From CALMNV01 sp035688975 (GTDB lineage: Bacteria > Actinomycetota > Actinomycetes > Actinomycetales > Dermatophilaceae), in assembly GCF_035688975.1 (NCBI RefSeq), contig NZ_DASSMH010000028.1:1-64000 (forward strand): 64,000 nucleotides of DNA, read 5' to 3'. Positions 24,519-33,575 of this stretch are shown in pieces (the first letter of the stretch is position 1; every line of letters begins with the position of its first letter). The notes beneath the pieces are model-generated. The model searched no databases, had not been told where the DNA came from, and saw nothing but the letters and a program-made list of their open reading frames with translations. Position numbers and translations under genes: made by a program.

Positions 24519-25181
24519 ATGACCGTCGTGGCGACAGCATCGGCAGTTCCCCCCAGCGCAATGGCGACGACCTCCGCCTCCGGACCCGCGACTCGGCCCA
24601 ACATGGTCGCCGTCGGCACCATCGTCTGGCTGTCGAGCGAGCTGATGTTCTTCGCGGGGCTGTTCGCCGTCTACTTCCAGCTGCGTTCGGTGCGCACCGA
24701 GCTGTGGGCGGACCGCACCCAGGCGCTCAACGTCCCGTTCGCCCTGGCCAACACCCTGGTGCTCGTCATCTCCTCGGTCTGGTGCCAGCTCGGCGTGTTC
24801 AAGGCCGAGCGGGGGCAGCGGGGCCGCACCGGGACGCTGCTCCAGATCAAGCAGTGGGGCATGCGCGAGTGGTACGTCGTCACCTACCTCTTCGGCGCGT
24901 TCTTCGTCTCCGGCCAGATCCTCGAGTACTCCGAGCTGGCCTCCGAGGGAGTCACCCTCTCGTCCGACGCCTACGGCTCGGTCTTCTACATGGCGACGGG
25001 CTTCCACGCGCTGCACGTCACGGGCGGCCTCGTCGCCTTCCTGCTGATCATCGCCCGGACCTTCACGACCCGGCGCTACACGCACGCCAACCAGATGGGC
25101 GCCGTCGTCACGTCGTACTACTGGCACTTCGTCGACGTCGTGTGGATCGCCCTGTTCGCCACCATCTACCTGCTGAAGTGA
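24519..25181 (+). CDS. ctaE: Cytochrome c oxidase subunit III
   Basis: A 220-residue membrane protein with five predicted helices, as in actinobacterial aa3 oxidases. Recognisable parts are VGTIVWLSSELMFFAGLF in helix 1, FFVSGQILEYSEL, YMATGFHALHVTGGLVAF (conserved Glu/His region) and YYWHFVDVVWIALF at the end. The ATG at 24519 is the start nearest the conserved N-terminus. It heads ctaE-qcrC-qcrA-qcrB, which build the bcc-aa3 supercomplex. Confidence 0.95.
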   Translation: MTVVATASAVPPSAMATTSASGPATRPNMVAVGTIVWLSSELMFFAGLFAVYFQLRSVRTELWADRTQALNVPFALANTLVLVISSVWCQLGVFKAERGQRGRTGTLLQIKQWGMREWYVVTYLFGAFFVSGQILEYSELASEGVTLSSDAYGSVFYMATGFHALHVTGGLVAFLLIIARTFTTRRYTHANQMGAVVTSYYWHFVDVVWIALFATIYLLK

Positions 25182-25245
25182 CAGCCGACGTCATGCCGAC
25201 CATGCCCGCCCCCGCATCTTGCGCAACGGACGACAGGACCGCACC

Positions 25246-26052
25246 GTGAACGCCTTGGCCGCTCGCCGCCGACACCCCGCCGCGATCGCGGTCCTCCTGC
25301 TGCTCGGCCTGCTCGTCATGGGCGGCGCCTACTCCCTCCTCGCCCCCAGAGAGGCCAAGGCCTCGGCGGTCACGGCCGACACCGTCGCCCAGGGCAAGGA
25401 CCTCTTCCTGGCCAACTGCGCCACCTGCCACGGCACGAACGCCCAGGGCACCGCCTCGGGGCCCTCGCTCGTCGGCGTGGGCGCCGCCGCGGTGGACTTC
25501 CAGGTCGGGACGGGCCGTATGCCGCTGGCCCAGCCCGCGGTGCAGGCACCGGCCCTGCCCAAGATCAAGTTCGACCAGGAGCAGATCTCCGCCCTCGCGG
25601 CATACGTCGCCTCCCTCGGCCCCGGCCCCGCCATCCCGAACGAGGAGTACACCAAGGCCCTCGAGCCGGGCAGCGCCGAGAACAACGAGCGGATCGCGCG
25701 CGGAGGCGAGATCTTCCGCGTCAACTGCGCCATGTGCCACAACTTCGCCGGCTCGGGTGGGGCGCTGACCCGAGGCAAGTACGCACCGCCGCTTCGGGGC
25801 GTCGAGGGCAAGCACATCTACGAGGCGATGGCGACGGGGCCCCAGTCGATGCCGGTGTTCAACGACGCCAACATCGACCCCCAGGCCAAGCAGGACGTCA
25901 TCTCCTACCTCAAGGCGATCGAGAACGAGACCGCGGTCGGCGGCATGACGCTCGGCAACCTCGGCCCCGTTCCCGAGGGCATGTTCGCGTGGATCTTCGG
26001 GCTGGGCATCCTCGTCGGATGCGCCGTCTGGCTCGGCAAGAAGGCCGCATGA
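25246..26052 (+). CDS. qcrC: Diheme cytochrome c subunit of the bc1 complex
   Basis: A 268-residue membrane-anchored cytochrome. An N-terminal hydrophobic helix (AIAVLLLLGLLVMGGAYSLL) is followed by two class I cytochrome c folds with CATCH and CAMCH haem sites and axial-ligand Met in GRMPLAQPA and QSMPVFND. A C-terminal helix (FAWIFGLGILVGCAVWL) anchors it. The two haems pass electrons directly to the aa3 oxidase, replacing soluble cytochrome c. The GTG at 25246 follows GACAGGA. Confidence 0.95.
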   Translation: MNALAARRRHPAAIAVLLLLGLLVMGGAYSLLAPREAKASAVTADTVAQGKDLFLANCATCHGTNAQGTASGPSLVGVGAAAVDFQVGTGRMPLAQPAVQAPALPKIKFDQEQISALAAYVASLGPGPAIPNEEYTKALEPGSAENNERIARGGEIFRVNCAMCHNFAGSGGALTRGKYAPPLRGVEGKHIYEAMATGPQSMPVFNDANIDPQAKQDVISYLKAIENETAVGGMTLGNLGPVPEGMFAWIFGLGILVGCAVWLGKKAA

Positions 26053-26104
26053 GCAACCGCACCGGCAGCGTCCCGCTTTGGAACGACGACAGGACAACCA
26101 GCTG

Positions 26105-27199
26105 ATGAACGCCAACCCGAACGGGGACCCGCAGGGCTCGGTCGTGCCCGCTGCCGGTCACGGTCTGCCTGCCCACCACGACGTGGAGGTGGCGGACCGC
26201 TTCGTCGACCCGGGGCTTCCGCCGCACGTGCACCGGGCCGCCGACGACGACCCGCATGCGGCCAAGCGGGCCGAGCGCCAGGTCGCCACCATGTTCGGCC
26301 TGTCGATGCTGGCCACGCTGGTCTTCCTCGTGTCCTACTTCGCCGTGCCGGACGAGGCGCGGTTCTTCTTCCCCGGCATCGGCGAGGTCAAGACGCAGAA
26401 CGTCGTCCTCGGCGTCTCCCTCGGGCTCGCCCTCTTCCTCATCGGTGCCGGTGCGATCCACTGGGCCAAGACCCTGATGTCCGACGAGGAGCTCGTCGAG
26501 GAGCGGCACCCGCAGCGCTCGACCGACGAGCAGCGGGCCGCCGCCGTGGGCGTCGTCACCTCGGGCGCGCGCAACGCGCAGCTCGACCGGCGCCCCCTGC
26601 TGAAGTACTCCCTCGGCGGCGCGCTCGGCCTCTTCGCGCTCCCCCTCGGGCTGCAGGTCGCCGGGTCCCTCGGTCCGCTGCCGCACGACGAGCTGTCCCG
26701 CACGATCTGGGACCCCAAGGAGAACGGCGGCAAGCCGATCCGGCTCTTCCGCGACCCGGAGCGGACCCCGATCAAGCTCGAGGACGTCACCCTCGGCTCC
26801 GTCTTCCACGTGATGCCGGAGACGCTGGAGAAGTACTACAAGGAGGGCAAGCACGTCCTCGAGCAGAAGGCGAAGGCGGCCGTCATCCTCATCCGCCTCC
26901 AGCCGAGCGACATCAAGGTCAAGAAGGCCAGGGACTGGGGCGTCGACGGGGTCGTCGCCTACTCCAAGATCTGCACGCACGTCGGGTGCGCGGTGGGTCT
27001 CTACGAGCAGCAGACCCACCACCTCCTGTGCCCCTGCCACCAGTCGACCTTCGACGTGACCGACGACTGCAACGTCATCTTCGGTCCGGCCAAGCGGCCC
27101 CTGCCGCAGCTCAAGATCACCGTCGACGACGAGGGCTACCTCGTCGCCCCCGAGGGCTTCCACGAGGCCGTCGGACCGAGCTTCTGGGAGCGCGGATGA
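26105..27199 (+). CDS. qcrA: Rieske iron-sulfur subunit of the bc1 complex
   Basis: A 364-residue protein longer than classical Rieske subunits because of the actinobacterial N-terminal extension with three membrane helices (around 70-90, 110-125 and 175-195). The 2Fe-2S site is CTHVGCAVGLYEQQ and, 16 residues later, CPCHQSTFD. It takes electrons from menaquinol at the cytochrome b site. The ATG at 26105 has a GACAGGACAACC sequence upstream like that before qcrC. It overlaps qcrB by ATGA. Confidence 0.95.
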   Translation: MNANPNGDPQGSVVPAAGHGLPAHHDVEVADRFVDPGLPPHVHRAADDDPHAAKRAERQVATMFGLSMLATLVFLVSYFAVPDEARFFFPGIGEVKTQNVVLGVSLGLALFLIGAGAIHWAKTLMSDEELVEERHPQRSTDEQRAAAVGVVTSGARNAQLDRRPLLKYSLGGALGLFALPLGLQVAGSLGPLPHDELSRTIWDPKENGGKPIRLFRDPERTPIKLEDVTLGSVFHVMPETLEKYYKEGKHVLEQKAKAAVILIRLQPSDIKVKKARDWGVDGVVAYSKICTHVGCAVGLYEQQTHHLLCPCHQSTFDVTDDCNVIFGPAKRPLPQLKITVDDEGYLVAPEGFHEAVGPSFWERG

Positions 27200-28908
27200 G
27201 CACCACGTATTCACCCCGCCACGCCGACGGCCTGCGCGCCGGTGACCGCGAGGCGGCAGACAAGGCCGCGGTCAAGCCGCTCGGCGGGATCGCCGGCTGG
27301 CTCGACGACCGGACCGGCGGCGCCAAGGCCGTCAGCTTCCTCATGAAGAAGGTCTTCCCGGACCACTGGTCCTTCATGCTCGGCGAGATCGCGATGTACT
27401 CGATGATCATCTGCCTGCTGACGGGGGCCTTCCTCACCTTCTGGTTCGTGCCGAGCGCCGGCCAGGTCGTCTACGACGGGTCGTACATCCCGCTGCAGGG
27501 CGTGACGATGTCCGACGCCTACCGCTCGACGCTCGACATCTCGTTCGACATCCGCGGCGGCCTGCTCCTCCGGCAGATCCACCACTGGGCGGCGCTGATC
27601 TTCATCGTCGCGATCCTCGTGCACATGAGCCGCGTCTTCTTCACCGGCGCGTTCCGCAAGCCGCGCGAGATCAACTGGGTCATCGGCACGATCCTGTCGA
27701 TGCTCTCGCTCGTCGAGGGCTTCGCCGGCTACTCGCTGCCCGACGACCTCCTCTCCGGCACCGGCCTGCGCGCGGCCGAGGGCTTCATGCGCTCGATCCC
27801 GGTCATCGGCTCGTACGTGTCGTACTTCGTCTTCGACGGCGCGTTCCCCGGTGAGGCGATCATCCCCCGCCTGTATGCCGTGCACGTCCTGCTCCTGCCG
27901 GCCATCCTCGTGGGGCTCTTCACGGCGCACATCCTGCTCGTGTTCGTCCACAAGCACACGCAGTATCCCGGGCCGGGGCGGACCAACGAGAACGTCGTCG
28001 GCTTCCCGATGATGCCCGTCTACATCGCCAAGGCCGGCGGCTTCTTCTTCATCGTCTTCGGCGTCATCACCCTCATCGCCGCACTCGTGTCGATCAACCC
28101 GATCTGGGGCTACGGGCCCTACGACCCGTCCCCCGTCACCGCCGGCTCGCAGCCGGACTGGTACATGGGCTTCGCCGACGGAGCCCTGCGACTGCTGCCG
28201 GGCTTCCTCGAGTTCCAGGCCTTCGGCTTCACCTTCAGCTTCAACGTCTTCATCGGCGCCATGCTGCTCATCCCGTTCATCTACACCATCCTCGGCGCCT
28301 ACCCCTTCGTCGAGGCCTGGGTGACCGGTGACAAGCGGGAGCACCACTTGCTCGACCGCCCGCGCAACGCCCCGACCCGCACCGCGCTCGGCGTCGGCGC
28401 CATCACCTTCTACGTCGTGCTGTTCCTCGCTGCCGGCAACGACATCATGGCCATCAAGCTCGGCATGTCGATCAACGACATCACGCGGAGCCTTCAGATC
28501 GCCATCTTCGTGGGGCCGCCGATCGCCTACTGGATCACCAAGCGGATCTGCCTCAGCCTGCAGCGTGCCGACCGGGAGCGGGTGCTGCACGGCCGGGAGA
28601 CGGGCACGATCTGGCGTCACGCCGACGGCAAGTTCGAGGAGATCCACGCTCCGCTCACCGAGCAGGAGCGGTGGCCGCTCGTCCAGCACGAGAGCCCGGA
28701 GCCGCTCGTGCTCACGAGCGGCACCGACGCCAACGGCGTGCTCAGCCCGACCGCCCGCTCCCAGCGGCTGCGCGCCAAGCTGTCCCACTTCTACTTCAAG
28801 GACCGCGTCGCACCGCCGACCCCGGCTGAGCTCGAGGCCGCTCACCACCACGACGAGGCGCCCGAGACGGTCGAGCGCCAGGAGGTCCTCGAGCCCATCG
28901 AGCGCTGA
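27196..28908 (+). CDS. qcrB: Cytochrome b subunit of the bc1 complex
   Basis: A 570-residue integral membrane protein carrying two b haems and the quinone sites. LLRQIHHWAALIFIVAILVHMSRVFF and PAILVGLFTAHILLVFVHKHTQYPG supply haem-ligand histidines, and the family GYSLPDDLLSGTGLR is present. After the membrane core a roughly 120-residue hydrophilic C-terminal extension is present, as usual in actinobacterial QcrB. Its start overlaps the qcrA stop by 4 bases. A strong terminator follows. Confidence 0.96.
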   Translation: MSTTYSPRHADGLRAGDREAADKAAVKPLGGIAGWLDDRTGGAKAVSFLMKKVFPDHWSFMLGEIAMYSMIICLLTGAFLTFWFVPSAGQVVYDGSYIPLQGVTMSDAYRSTLDISFDIRGGLLLRQIHHWAALIFIVAILVHMSRVFFTGAFRKPREINWVIGTILSMLSLVEGFAGYSLPDDLLSGTGLRAAEGFMRSIPVIGSYVSYFVFDGAFPGEAIIPRLYAVHVLLLPAILVGLFTAHILLVFVHKHTQYPGPGRTNENVVGFPMMPVYIAKAGGFFFIVFGVITLIAALVSINPIWGYGPYDPSPVTAGSQPDWYMGFADGALRLLPGFLEFQAFGFTFSFNVFIGAMLLIPFIYTILGAYPFVEAWVTGDKREHHLLDRPRNAPTRTALGVGAITFYVVLFLAAGNDIMAIKLGMSINDITRSLQIAIFVGPPIAYWITKRICLSLQRADRERVLHGRETGTIWRHADGKFEEIHAPLTEQERWPLVQHESPEPLVLTSGTDANGVLSPTARSQRLRAKLSHFYFKDRVAPPTPAELEAAHHHDEAPETVERQEVLEPIER

Positions 28909-28936
28909 ACGACTGGGCGCTCAGCCCGCTCGCAGG

Positions 28937-28969
28937 AGCCCGGCCCACCCCACCGTGGTGGGCCGGGCT
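28937..28969 (+). terminator. Terminator after ctaE-qcrCAB
   Basis: AGCCCGGCCCACC (28937-28949) pairs perfectly with GGTGGGCCGGGCT (28957-28969) across a 7-nt loop. It starts 28 bases after the qcrB stop. No long U-tract. Confidence 0.75.
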
Positions 28970-28998
28970 CTCGCGCGGCGGCAGCGTGCGAGACTGCG

Positions 28999-29355
28999 GT
29001 GGTGCATCCCGCCAGTGACGAGGAGTTCGAGCAGGCGGTGGCTGAGGCGCTGGACTCCATCCCACCGGAGCTGGCGGCGGCCATGAGCAACGTGGTCGTG
29101 CTCGTCGAGCACGAGCCGCCGCCCGAGGACCCCCAGTTGCTCGGGGTCTACGACGGCACCCCGCTGACCGAGCGCGACTCGTGGTGGGCCGCCGGTGCGC
29201 TGCCCGACCGGATCACGATCTTCCAGGGACCCCTGGAGCGCATGTGCCAGTCGGCCGAGCAGCTTCGGCGGGAGATCGCCATCACCGTCGTCCACGAGGT
29301 GGCACACCACTTCGGCATCGACGACGACGAGCTGCACGACCTCGGCTGGGCGTGA
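28999..29355 (+). CDS. Minimal zincin metallopeptidase-family protein
   Basis: A 118-residue protein of the short metallopeptidase-like family found widely in actinobacteria. The zinc motif is VVHEVAHHFGIDDDELHDLGW: HExxH plus a downstream Asp that would be the third ligand. Other conserved parts are AEALDSIPPELAAAMSNVVV and RITIFQGPLERMCQS. Either GTG at 28999 or 29002 could be the start. It sits alone between the two converging respiratory operons; whether it serves respiration is unknown. Confidence 0.85.
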   Translation: MVHPASDEEFEQAVAEALDSIPPELAAAMSNVVVLVEHEPPPEDPQLLGVYDGTPLTERDSWWAAGALPDRITIFQGPLERMCQSAEQLRREIAITVVHEVAHHFGIDDDELHDLGWA

Positions 29356-29534
29356 GTCTCGGGGGCCAGACGCTCGGACAATTGGGGGTGCATCAGCTCT
29401 TTACGGACCCCGCCGGTCACGGCTAACGTCGGATACACCAGCAAGTCCCGATCGGTAGGAGGTGGGCCCTTGAAGTTCGCTCCCAGACGATCGCATCACG
29501 TGCCTGAGGGCCCGTGAAGGTTGCCAGAGCACCA

Positions 29535-29565
29535 CGAAGGGGAAGGCCAGCGGCCTTCCCCTTCG
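29535..29565. terminator. 14-bp bidirectional terminator hairpin
   Basis: CGAAGGGGAAGGCC (29535-29548) pairs perfectly with GGCCTTCCCCTTCG (29552-29565) with a 3-nt loop. It serves the metallopeptidase gene on one side and ctaC-ctaD-ctaF on the other. Apart from this hairpin and the 17-bp repeats, the gap 29356-29642 shows no gene. Confidence 0.75.
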
Positions 29566-29608
29566 CCTTGTGTGCCGCGGCCGACGCCGGGCCCCGCGGG
29601 CGCCCAGG

Positions 29609-29659
29609 TCAGATCGAGTCCTCCCTCAGATCGAGTACTCCCTCAGATCGAGTACTCCC
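29609..29659. repeat. 17-bp tandem triplication over the ctaF 3' end
   Basis: Three abutting 17-bp units, TCAGATCGAGTACTCCC (29643-29659, 29626-29642) and one with a single change (29609-29625). The unit at 29643 contains the ctaF stop and last codons; the other two lie beyond it. The length is not a multiple of three, so each copy is in a different frame. Confidence 0.85.
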
Positions 29660-30044
29660 CCGAGAAGGACTCGAAGACCCACAGGACGAGCGCCACGACG
29701 CCGAAGAAGGCGCCGATGATGAACAGCCACCAGCCGATGGCCAGCCCGGCGAACAGGCAGGCCCCGGAAGCGGCCAGCCACAGCGGCGTCCACGAGCTCG
29801 CCACGAAGTAGCCGTAGTTTCCCTCCGCCTCGGCGATCTCGGCCTGGGGGTTGTCCTCGGGACGGGCCGGCAGCTCCTTGCCGGTACGCCAGAGGTAGAA
29901 CCCCGTGAGCAGGAAGAGCAGCGTGGTCAGCAGCAGGGCCGTGACGCCGATGGGCTCGCTCCACCGGCTCCAGAAGCCGTAGAGCAACGTCACCGGCACG
30001 AAGAACCCGAGCAGGTAGAGGAACAGCTTGGTCTCGACGCGCAT
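29643..30044 (-). CDS. ctaF: Actinobacterial cytochrome c oxidase subunit IV
   Basis: A 133-residue protein with four hydrophobic helices, starting METKLFLYLLGFFVPVTLLYGFWS-like and containing GVTALLLTTLLFLLTGFYLW and LFIIGAFFGVVALVLWVFE. This is the actinobacteria-specific small subunit of the aa3 oxidase. It lies 2 bases after ctaD in ctaC-ctaD-ctaF. Its last codons are part of a 17-bp tandem triplication that continues past the stop. Confidence 0.93.
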   Translation of the reverse strand: MRVETKLFLYLLGFFVPVTLLYGFWSRWSEPIGVTALLLTTLLFLLTGFYLWRTGKELPARPEDNPQAEIAEAEGNYGYFVASSWTPLWLAASGACLFAGLAIGWWLFIIGAFFGVVALVLWVFESFSGEYSI

Positions 30045-30046
30045 GC

Positions 30047-31807
30047 TCAGTGCCCCCGCTTCTGCCGCTCGGTACGGCCAGCCGTCTCGTCACCGACGTC
30101 TGCCGGACCCATGACCCCGACGAGCGTGCCCCGATCAGGCACGGGTCGAGAGCCTGGCGCCGCCTCCGGGTGGTGCAGGTCGAAGGCGGGCCGCTCGGAG
30201 CGGATCCTCGGCAGCGACGTGAAGTTGTGCCGCGGAGGAGGGCAGGACGTGGCCCACTCGAGCGAGGCGCCGTAGCCCCACGGGTCGTCCGTGGTGACCA
30301 GCGGGCCGTGCCGCCACGTCTTCCACACGTTGTAGAGGAACGGGAGCATCGAGGCGCCGAGGAGGAAGGCGCCGACGCTGGAGATGACGTTCATCGTCTG
30401 GAACCCCTCCTCGGGCAGGTAGTCGGCGTAGCGCCGGGCCATGCCCTCCATCCCCAGCAGGTGCTGGATCAGGAAGGTCGTGTGGAAGCCGATGAACAGC
30501 ATCCAGAAGTGCACCTTGCCGAGCGTCTCGTCGAGCATCCGGCCGGTGAACTTCGGCCACCAGAAGTAGAAGCCGCTGAACATCGCGAAGACCACCGTCC
30601 CGAAGACGGTGTAGTGGAAGTGGGCGACGATGAAGTAGCTGTCCGAGAGGTGGAAGTCCAGGGCGGGGCTGGCGAGGATGATTCCGGTCAGGCCGCCGAA
30701 GAGGAACGTCACGAGGAAGCCCATGGCCCAGATCATCGGCGTGTGCATGGTGACCTTGCCGCCCCACATGGTGCCGATCCAGTTGAAGAACTTCACCCCG
30801 GTGGGAACCGCGATGAGCATCGTCATGATCGCGAAGAACGGCAGCAGGACCTGCCCGGTGGCGTACATGTGGTGCGCCCACACGCTCGCCGACAGCGCCG
30901 CGATGGCGATGGTGGCGAAGATGAGGGTCTTGTAGCCGAAGATCGGCTTGCGCGAGAAGACCGGCAGGACCTCGCTGATGATGCCGAAGAACGGCAGCGC
31001 GATGATGTACACCTCGGGGTGGCCGAAGAACCAGAACAGGTGCTGCCAGAGCATGGCACCGCCGTTCTCGGCGTCGAAGATGTGCATGCCGAACCGCCGG
31101 TCGCCGCCCAGCGCGAAGAGGGCGGCCGCGAGGACCGGGAAGGCGATGAGCACGAGCAGCGACGTGACGAGGATCGTCCACGTGAAGATCGGCATCCGGA
31201 ACATCGTCATGCCCGGTGCGCGCAGGCAGATGATCGTCGTGATGAAGTTGACCGCCCCGAGGATCGTGCCGAAACCGGTCATCGCGAGACCGAAGACCCA
31301 CAGGTCACCGCCCAGGCCGGGCGTGTAGTTGACGTCCGACAGCGGGGCGTAGGCGAACCAGCCGAACGACGCGGCTCCCTGCGGCGTGAGGAAGCCGCTG
31401 ACGGCGATGATGCCGCCGAAGAGGTAGAGCCAGTAGGCGAGCATGTTGAGCCGCGGGAAGGCCACGTCGGGTGCGCCGATCTGCAGCGGCATGACCGCGT
31501 TGGCGAAGCCGGCGAAGAGCGGCGTGGCGAAGAGCAGCAGCATGATCGTGCCGTGCATGGTGAACAGCTGGTTGAACTGCTCCGGGTTGTCCACGACCTG
31601 CAGCCCTGGCGCGAGCAGCTCGGCGCGGATGAGCAGGGCCATGACGCCGCCGAGCAGGAAGAAGACGAACGACGTGATGAAGTAGAGGTTGCCGATGACC
31701 TTGTGGTCGGTCGTCGTGACCCACTTGACGACGGTCTGGCCGGGCAGCCGTCTCGGCGTCGCGACGACGGGGCTGCTCACTGACCGCTGGGCCGTGGTGG
31801 TGCTCAT
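30047..31807 (-). CDS. ctaD: Cytochrome c oxidase subunit I
   Basis: The 586-residue catalytic subunit of the aa3 oxidase, with twelve membrane helices binding haem a, haem a3 and CuB. Ligand regions are FTMHGTIMLLLFATP (haem a His), WFFGHPEVYIIALP (CuB His with the cross-linked Tyr), WAHHMYATGQ (two CuB His) and VAHFHYTVFGTVV (haem ligands). The start at 31807 (MSTTTAQRSV) overlaps the ctaC stop by ATGA. M. tuberculosis has ctaD elsewhere; the clustering here is as in Streptomyces. Confidence 0.97.
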   Translation of the reverse strand: MSTTTAQRSVSSPVVATPRRLPGQTVVKWVTTTDHKVIGNLYFITSFVFFLLGGVMALLIRAELLAPGLQVVDNPEQFNQLFTMHGTIMLLLFATPLFAGFANAVMPLQIGAPDVAFPRLNMLAYWLYLFGGIIAVSGFLTPQGAASFGWFAYAPLSDVNYTPGLGGDLWVFGLAMTGFGTILGAVNFITTIICLRAPGMTMFRMPIFTWTILVTSLLVLIAFPVLAAALFALGGDRRFGMHIFDAENGGAMLWQHLFWFFGHPEVYIIALPFFGIISEVLPVFSRKPIFGYKTLIFATIAIAALSASVWAHHMYATGQVLLPFFAIMTMLIAVPTGVKFFNWIGTMWGGKVTMHTPMIWAMGFLVTFLFGGLTGIILASPALDFHLSDSYFIVAHFHYTVFGTVVFAMFSGFYFWWPKFTGRMLDETLGKVHFWMLFIGFHTTFLIQHLLGMEGMARRYADYLPEEGFQTMNVISSVGAFLLGASMLPFLYNVWKTWRHGPLVTTDDPWGYGASLEWATSCPPPRHNFTSLPRIRSERPAFDLHHPEAAPGSRPVPDRGTLVGVMGPADVGDETAGRTERQKRGH

Positions 31808-32709
31808 GGGTTGCTCCCGGTGAGGGCAGGGGCGGGGACCTTCTTGGCGTCGGCCGGCACGAGCTTCTCGCGGCTCGCGTCGACGGGGATCAGACCGGTC
31901 TGGCCGCGCTGGGCCAGCGCCGCCATCTGCGAGTCGAACTCCTGCTGGGGCACGATCTTGACGAGGAAGAGCATCTGGGAGTGGTAGGCGCCGCAGAGCT
32001 CGGCACACTTGCCCTGGAAGGTGCCCTCGTGGGTCGTGACGATCTGGAACTTGTTGGTCTTGCCGGGCAGCATGTCGAGCTTCGTCATGAACGCCGGCAC
32101 CCAGAAGCTGTGGATGACGTCGCGGGCGTTGAGGACGAACTCCACGCGTTTGCCGGCCGGCAGGTAGAGGACCGGCATCTGTGCGCGGGCGCCTTCCTTG
32201 CCGGTCAGCTCGGTGTGCGTGCCGGTCTCGTGGACGTTGGCGTCGACGTAGTTGAAGTCCCAGCTCCACTGCTTCGCGACGACGCTGATGGTGACGTCAG
32301 GCTTCTTGCTGGTGTCCATCAGGGCTGACTCGTCACGGGCGGTGTAGGCGAAGAAGACGGCCACCATGAAGACGGGCAGGATCGTGTAGAGCATCTCGAC
32401 GGGCACGTTGTAGCGCAGCTGCACCGGCAGCGCGTCGTCGCCCCTGCGCCGGCGGAAGCGCACGGCGGCATACAGCATCAGGCCCCAGGTGATGACGCCG
32501 ACCCCGAGGACGGCGATCCAGCTGCCCACCCACAGGTCGGTCACCCGACGACCGCTGTCCGAGATGGCCCCGGGCAGGTACCCGTTGGCGAGCTCGCCCT
32601 GGCAGCCGCCCAGCGCGAGGGCGCTAGCCGCGACCAGCGCCGCCGTGCGGGTCCGCCGACGCCGCGGTGGCACTCCTCGGGTGTCGTCGTGCTCTGGCAC
32701 CAGGTGCAC
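31804..32709 (-). CDS. ctaC: Cytochrome c oxidase subunit II
   Basis: A 301-residue lipoprotein subunit. A signal peptide with lipobox LALGGC is followed by two membrane helices (VGSWIAVLGVGVITWGLMLY and LYTILPVFMVAVFFAYT) and a cupredoxin domain. The CuA site is CAELCGAYHSQM with its upstream His in DVIHSFWVPAF. It accepts electrons from the QcrC haems. The GTG at 32709 overlaps its own GAAAGG ribosome site, so a second GTG at 32700, three codons on and well spaced, may be the true start. Confidence 0.95.
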   Translation of the reverse strand: MHLVPEHDDTRGVPPRRRRTRTAALVAASALALGGCQGELANGYLPGAISDSGRRVTDLWVGSWIAVLGVGVITWGLMLYAAVRFRRRRGDDALPVQLRYNVPVEMLYTILPVFMVAVFFAYTARDESALMDTSKKPDVTISVVAKQWSWDFNYVDANVHETGTHTELTGKEGARAQMPVLYLPAGKRVEFVLNARDVIHSFWVPAFMTKLDMLPGKTNKFQIVTTHEGTFQGKCAELCGAYHSQMLFLVKIVPQQEFDSQMAALAQRGQTGLIPVDASREKLVPADAKKVPAPALTGSNP

Positions 32710-32796
32710 CTTTCGTTACCGACGCGTGCGCCTCGCACGCACCGCCGAGCGTGTTTCTGACTTCCTTGGTCGGGGCGCAGGGCACCCCACGTCGGA

Positions 32797-32802
32797 ACCC
32801 TA
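32797..32802 (-). promoter_or_regulatory. Candidate -10 box of ctaC-ctaD-ctaF
   Basis: On the minus strand TAGGGT would start transcription near 32790, giving a leader of about 80-90 nt before ctaC. The gap 32710-32872 holds nothing else I recognise. Confidence 0.35.
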
Positions 32803-32872
32803 CCCCTCGGTCGGGCGAGATGTCCGCATGGGTCCCGCCAACCTCCCCGCGTGGCTCACCCGGCTGCGGCGC

Positions 32873-33547
32873 TCACGCGAAAGCCGCTGGCAGCGGGGCG
32901 CGCAGCGCATCCTGCAGCAGGTCCCGGTAGACCGAGCGGCGCACGTTCGTCACGCCGAAGGTCGCGAGGTGCTCGGTGCGCCACTGCACGTCGAGCAGGC
33001 GCCGCGGGTCCGCGTCGGCGGCGAGCAGCCGGTGCAGCCCGACGAGCGCGGCCTTCGATGCGTCGCGGGCCCGGTGGAACATCGACTCGCCCGCGAAGAG
33101 GCCTCCGATGGCCACGCCGTAGAGCCCGCCGACTAGCCGGTCCTGCTGCCACGCCTCCACCGAGTGGGCCCAGCCCGCCCGGTGCAGCCGGACGTAGGCC
33201 TGCGCCACCTCGCTCGTGATCCACCGCCCGCGCCGGCCGGGGTCCGCGCACGCGGTGACGACCTCCTCGAAGGCCGTGTCCACCCGGATGTCGAAGCGGG
33301 GCAGGACCTTGCGCAGGGAACGGCTCACCGCGAGGTCGCCGACGCGCAGGATGCCGCGCGGGTCCGGCGACCACCAGCCGATCGGCGGCGCACCGTGCTC
33401 CCCCACGCCCATGGGGAACACGCCGGCGCGGTAGGCGGCGTACAGGGTCGGCACCTCGAGGTCCGCGCCGATGCCGACCAGGTCCTCACCCTCCGGCACC
33501 CGGGACAGGTCGAAGACCCAGGCGGTCGGTGGCGGCGGGGTCGGCAC
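32873..33547 (-). CDS. aat: Leucyl/phenylalanyl-tRNA-protein transferase
   Basis: A 224-residue enzyme of the N-degron pathway that adds Leu or Phe to proteins starting with Arg or Lys, marking them for ClpS-ClpAP. Family motifs are YRAGVFPMG, IGWWSPDPRGIL, GGLYGVAIGGLFAGESMFHR followed by ASKAALVGLHRLL, and LLDVQWRTEHLATFG. The GTG start has no clear ribosome site. It is unusual beside ctaC compared with M. tuberculosis, which I believe has no aat there. Confidence 0.93.
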   Translation of the reverse strand: MPTPPPPTAWVFDLSRVPEGEDLVGIGADLEVPTLYAAYRAGVFPMGVGEHGAPPIGWWSPDPRGILRVGDLAVSRSLRKVLPRFDIRVDTAFEEVVTACADPGRRGRWITSEVAQAYVRLHRAGWAHSVEAWQQDRLVGGLYGVAIGGLFAGESMFHRARDASKAALVGLHRLLAADADPRRLLDVQWRTEHLATFGVTNVRRSVYRDLLQDALRAPLPAAFA

Positions 33548-33575
33548 AGCGGATCGGCGGGCGCGTCGGCGGGGC

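Noticed and set aside
28999..29512. Extra small gene between the metallopeptidase and the terminator
   Set aside because: The open frame starting at 29514 runs through the terminator hairpin and repeat region and has no recognisable protein character.
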